Source: an uncultured Lachnospiraceae bacterium
GTDB taxonomy: Bacteria; Bacillota; Clostridia; Lachnospirales; Lachnospiraceae
Reading direction: 5' to 3'
Assembly: GCA_910587305.1 (NCBI GenBank)
Contig: CAJUKV010000091.1
Span: 1-7,983 of the forward strand
Length of the DNA stretch: 7,983 nt
Made by a program: the position numbers and the translations under genes. Under the pieces are notes generated by a model. It was not told the origin of the DNA, did not search any database, and saw only the letters and a program-made list of their open reading frames with translations. Below are positions 5,676 through 7,983 of the stretch, piece by piece. Position 1 is the stretch's first letter, and the number at the start of each line of letters is the position of its first letter.

Positions 5676-7983
5676 TCCGTTTCCTCCTGCTTTACGCTTT
5701 CCTCCGGCCTTGTGTTCATGATCGCAAAGGTCTTTGTGTCTGCCGGGTACTTATCCACGAATGGGATAACCACGTTGTCAAACAGGATAAGCCCGCTTCC
5801 CGGCTCGGAATTGGTCACATGGGCAAGCTGCTTCTCGGACAGCCCTAACTTGTCGGCAAGTATCGCCTGATCCTTTGCGTTCTGGTTCAGCAGATAAACA
5901 AAGTCGGAGTTGCCAAGAATCCCCTCGATTTCCTCCGATTTCAAAAAATCGCCCACGTTCTGCGTCAAGCCTGTGGGTATGCCGCCCCATTTCCGGAACC
6001 TTTTCCAAATCTCCACTGAATAGATTGCTGTCTGCCGTTCTTTTAAAAGCAGGTGGAACTCATCACAGTAGTACCTCGTTGCGACTTTCCTCTCCCGGTT
6101 CTGCGACACCCTGTTCCACACCGCATCCTGCACGATCAGCATCCCAAGCTCTTTTAACTGGTTTCCCAAATCCCTGATGTCAAAGCACATGATACGGTTC
6201 TGCGAATCCACATTTGTACGGTGGTTGAAATAATTCTGCGAGCCATGCACATACAGCACAAGGCTGTTTGCGATCCGCACCGCTTTCTGCTTTGCTTCTT
6301 TCTGCATCTCCGGCGCAACGTCTTTCGGCTCATACTTTAACAGCGCATTATATAAATCCTCCAGGAGCGGCATATTCTCCGGCTTCGGCTCTTTAAAATA
6401 CCTGTCATAGATATGCTTGATGCAGGTGTCGATAATGCCCTTTTCGTCATTCTCAAGCCCGTCCTTCCCTCCGGCTATCAGATCGCACAGCGTAATGATA
6501 AAGTCCGATTTCAGCTTTAACGCTTCCCGGTCATTCTTATGGGAAAGCTGAATGTCCATCGGGTTAAGGTAGTCCTTTGAATTGGTGGCAAGCCTTACCA
6601 CCTGCCCATTGAGCGCACCCACAAGGGCAAAATACTCTCCCTCCGGATCACAGACGATCACATCATCCCCGGTCATAAGGAAACAGGATAAAATCTCCCT
6701 CTTTGCGGAAAAGGACTTCCCGGAGCCGGGTGTGCCGAGGATTACCCCGTTCGGCGTCCGCAGCTTCTTCCTGTCCGCCATGATCATGTTGTTACTGAGT
6801 GCGTTCAGGCCGTAATAGATTGCCGGGGCAGGCATGAAAAGCTCCTGTGTGCAGAAAGGCACTAAGATTGCCGTACTCTTTGTGGTAAGCACACGCTCTA
6901 TCCCCGTATCATTACAGCCAATCGGTGCGGAAGCCATAAGCCCCTGCTCCTGTAAATACTGCATACACCGGAGGTTGCAGTTCGCCTGCTGGATAATGCC
7001 GGACACCCTCTGCGTGATGTTCTCTAACGCCCGCTTGCTCCTGCCAAAACAGGTAATGAGGAAAGTCATCTTGATAATCTTCTGGTTGCTGGTATTTAGA
7101 TCGTCAAGCAGCTCCAGGGTGTCTTTTTCATAAGTGATGATGTCCGTGGGCAGAATATCCATGTCATAGCCGGAGCGCACCGCTTTTTTCTGTTCCTCGA
7201 TTTTCATCTTCTGGATATTGGTAAGCGCCCCTTTTAACATCTTGATCGCCTTTACCGGGTCCATCGTCTGCATATGCAGCGTGATTGTCAGGTTATCATC
7301 AATGTCAAGGAGCTTCTTTAACAGCTCGTCATTGAACCTCGGCGCAATGATGTCAAGGTAATGGACGCTCCCATACATCTTCCCTGATTTGAAGCGGCTC
7401 GGATAACGGAAATCGAATCCCGGCGGCGCTATGTAGTCCTTTACGCTCTTTCCTGACTCCGATAATTCCTTAAATGAGAAATGGAAAGGCTCCATTGTGT
7501 CCTGGTTGAAATACTCATGCAGGACACGCAGGCGCTCCTTCCCGTCAAGGCTCCTGGCATGGGTGCCGAGGTTTAAAAAATTCTTGATGACATCGGCTTC
7601 GATGCTTCCCATCTTCGCCTTTGCCTCCTTGTAGCCCTTGCACTCAATGCCAAAAATAAGGTATTTTGATTTAATGATCCCGTTATTGCCCTTTGCCGCC
7701 TGTTTCTTTAACATTTCCGTGTATTCCTCACGGATATCGTCAAATTCATCGCCCTGCAAAGGTATGTCAAACTGGTCTATCAGTGTCTGCTCGTTGACCT
7801 GCCTGTTGAATAAAAACAGCTCAAACCGTATGGACGGGTCAAAATAGTTGATGAGCCTGCTGTACTCCTCTAAAATCTCGCCCTGATCCTCTATCTCCAG
7901 AAGGTCATAGTTGATGTCAAAAAACTCAACCATTTTTGTATAGTAACCGGAAGATACCTGGCAGATGCCGTCACGGTACATCT
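5672..7983 (-). CDS. VirB4-like conjugative transfer ATPase (5' end outside window)
   Basis: At least 769 residues, numbered here from the Met at 7981, which is probably internal. The frame is still open at the edge, and homologues carry extra residues before the MYRDGICQV stretch. The N-terminal part (1 to about 390) is the VirB4/TraC-type domain. The RecA-like ATPase domain has Walker A GTPGSGKS (416-423), DPEGEY (445-450), Walker B YYCDE (637-641) and a Gln-containing motif GLTQNV (671-676); all key residues are intact. There is no membrane segment, so it is a cytoplasmic or membrane-associated motor that energises assembly of the type IV secretion channel and DNA export. FDIRDLGNQLKELGM (600-614) and RKWGGIPTGLTQN (663-675) are typical of the TcpF/Tn916 Orf16-like Gram-positive group. 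It is the first gene of the coupled series here; its stop (5672-5674) overlaps the radical-SAM start. A coupling protein (VirD4) is excluded by this layout and the lack of N-terminal membrane helices. Confidence 0.95.
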   Translation of the reverse strand, partial: MYRDGICQVSSGYYTKMVEFFDINYDLLEIEDQGEILEEYSRLINYFDPSIRFELFLFNRQVNEQTLIDQFDIPLQGDEFDDIREEYTEMLKKQAAKGNNGIIKSKYLIFGIECKGYKEAKAKMGSIEADVIKNFLNLGTHARSLDGKERLRVLHEYFNQDTMEPFHFSFKELSESGKSVKDYIAPPGFDFRYPSRFKSGKMYGSVHYLDIIAPRFNDELLKKLLDIDDNLTITLHMQTMDPVKAIKMLKGALTNIQKMKIEEQKKAVRSGYDMDILPTDIITYEKDTLELLDDLNTSNQKIIKMTFLITCFGRSKRALENITQRVSGIIQQANCNLRCMQYLQEQGLMASAPIGCNDTGIERVLTTKSTAILVPFCTQELFMPAPAIYYGLNALSNNMIMADRKKLRTPNGVILGTPGSGKSFSAKREILSCFLMTGDDVIVCDPEGEYFALVGALNGQVVRLATNSKDYLNPMDIQLSHKNDREALKLKSDFIITLCDLIAGGKDGLENDEKGIIDTCIKHIYDRYFKEPKPENMPLLEDLYNALLKYEPKDVAPEMQKEAKQKAVRIANSLVLYVHGSQNYFNHRTNVDSQNRIMCFDIRDLGNQLKELGMLIVQDAVWNRVSQNRERKVATRYYCDEFHLLLKERQTAIYSVEIWKRFRKWGGIPTGLTQNVGDFLKSEEIEGILGNSDFVYLLNQNAKDQAILADKLGLSEKQLAHVTNSEPGSGLILFDNVVIPFVDKYPADTKTFAIMNTRPEESVKQEETD
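5683..5688 (-). promoter_or_regulatory. Ribosome binding site deciding the TTG start of the radical-SAM gene
   Basis: AGGAGG on the minus strand lies 7 bases before TTG at 5675 and inside the last codons of the VirB4-like gene. No ATG or GTG in frame nearby has comparable support, and the TTGA overlap with the VirB4 stop is the usual form of a coupled junction. Confidence 0.8.

Larger units (their letters stand above)
1..7983. mobile_element. Interior of a Tn1549/CTn-like integrative conjugative element (type IV secretion module)
   Basis: Seen: six co-directional minus-strand genes with tight junctions, including a VirB4-type ATPase, a two-domain peptidoglycan hydrolase with one membrane segment, a short coiled-coil protein and a secreted Ig-like protein. 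Known: this order (VirB4, hydrolase, DUF4315, CD1107/DUF4366-type protein) is typical of the transfer region of Tn1549-like and C. difficile CTn-like elements in Clostridia. Inferred: the coupling protein, VirB6-like and PrgI-like genes would lie past the right edge, and further transfer genes, often a topoisomerase, past the left edge. Neither end of the element, no integrase, no relaxase and no oriT is visible, so a conjugative plasmid cannot be excluded. Confidence 0.85.

Noticed and set aside
1..7983. CRISPR array, tRNA/rRNA, insertion sequence or riboswitch
   Set aside because: No regularly spaced direct repeats, no tRNA-like cloverleaf or rRNA stretch, no transposase frame or terminal inverted repeats, and nearly all of the DNA is accounted for by the coding genes.

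Overview
The window looks like part of the conjugation module of an integrative and conjugative element (ICE) of the Tn1549/CTn type, as found in gut Firmicutes such as Lachnospiraceae and other Clostridia. This rests on the gene families and their order: a VirB4-type ATPase, a membrane-anchored M23 plus NlpC/P60 wall hydrolase, a small DUF4315-type coiled-coil protein, and a secreted protein resembling the CD1107/DUF4366 group. The host is inferred from these families, the moderate GC content and the Gram-positive ribosome binding sites. No species call is possible, and no element end, integrase, relaxase or origin of transfer is inside the window.

All supported genes lie on the minus strand, so transcription runs from the right edge to the left. 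In that order they are: the VirB4-like ATPase (7983 to 5672, its first codons beyond the right edge); a radical-SAM protein (5675 to 4767); a beta-class DNA methyltransferase (4724 to 3960); the bifunctional cell-wall hydrolase (3954 to 1189); a gap of about 200 bases holding possible regulatory signals and one doubtful small reading frame; the DUF4315-like protein (989 to 693); and a secreted Cys-rich, Ig-like protein (721 to beyond the left edge). Most junctions are overlaps or near-abutments with a Shine-Dalgarno inside the upstream gene, which indicates one translationally coupled operon with a single real break at 990-1188.

The likely division of labour is as follows. VirB4 powers assembly and transport of the Gram-positive type IV secretion channel. 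The hydrolase, anchored by one membrane segment, opens the peptidoglycan so the channel can cross the wall. The secreted Cys-rich protein and the DUF4315-like protein are conserved companions of unknown role. The methyltransferase has no nuclease partner here and plausibly protects the element from host restriction. The radical-SAM protein is the odd member, a redox/modification enzyme of unknown substrate placed between the ATPase and the methyltransferase.

Points most worth a second look: the methyltransferase seems to have lost its normal start codon, with ACG sitting exactly where ATG is expected behind a strong Shine-Dalgarno; two 23-bp palindromes are repeated in tandem, in frame, in the hydrolase N-terminus; and the radical-SAM/methyltransferase pair may be cargo fused into the transfer operon.
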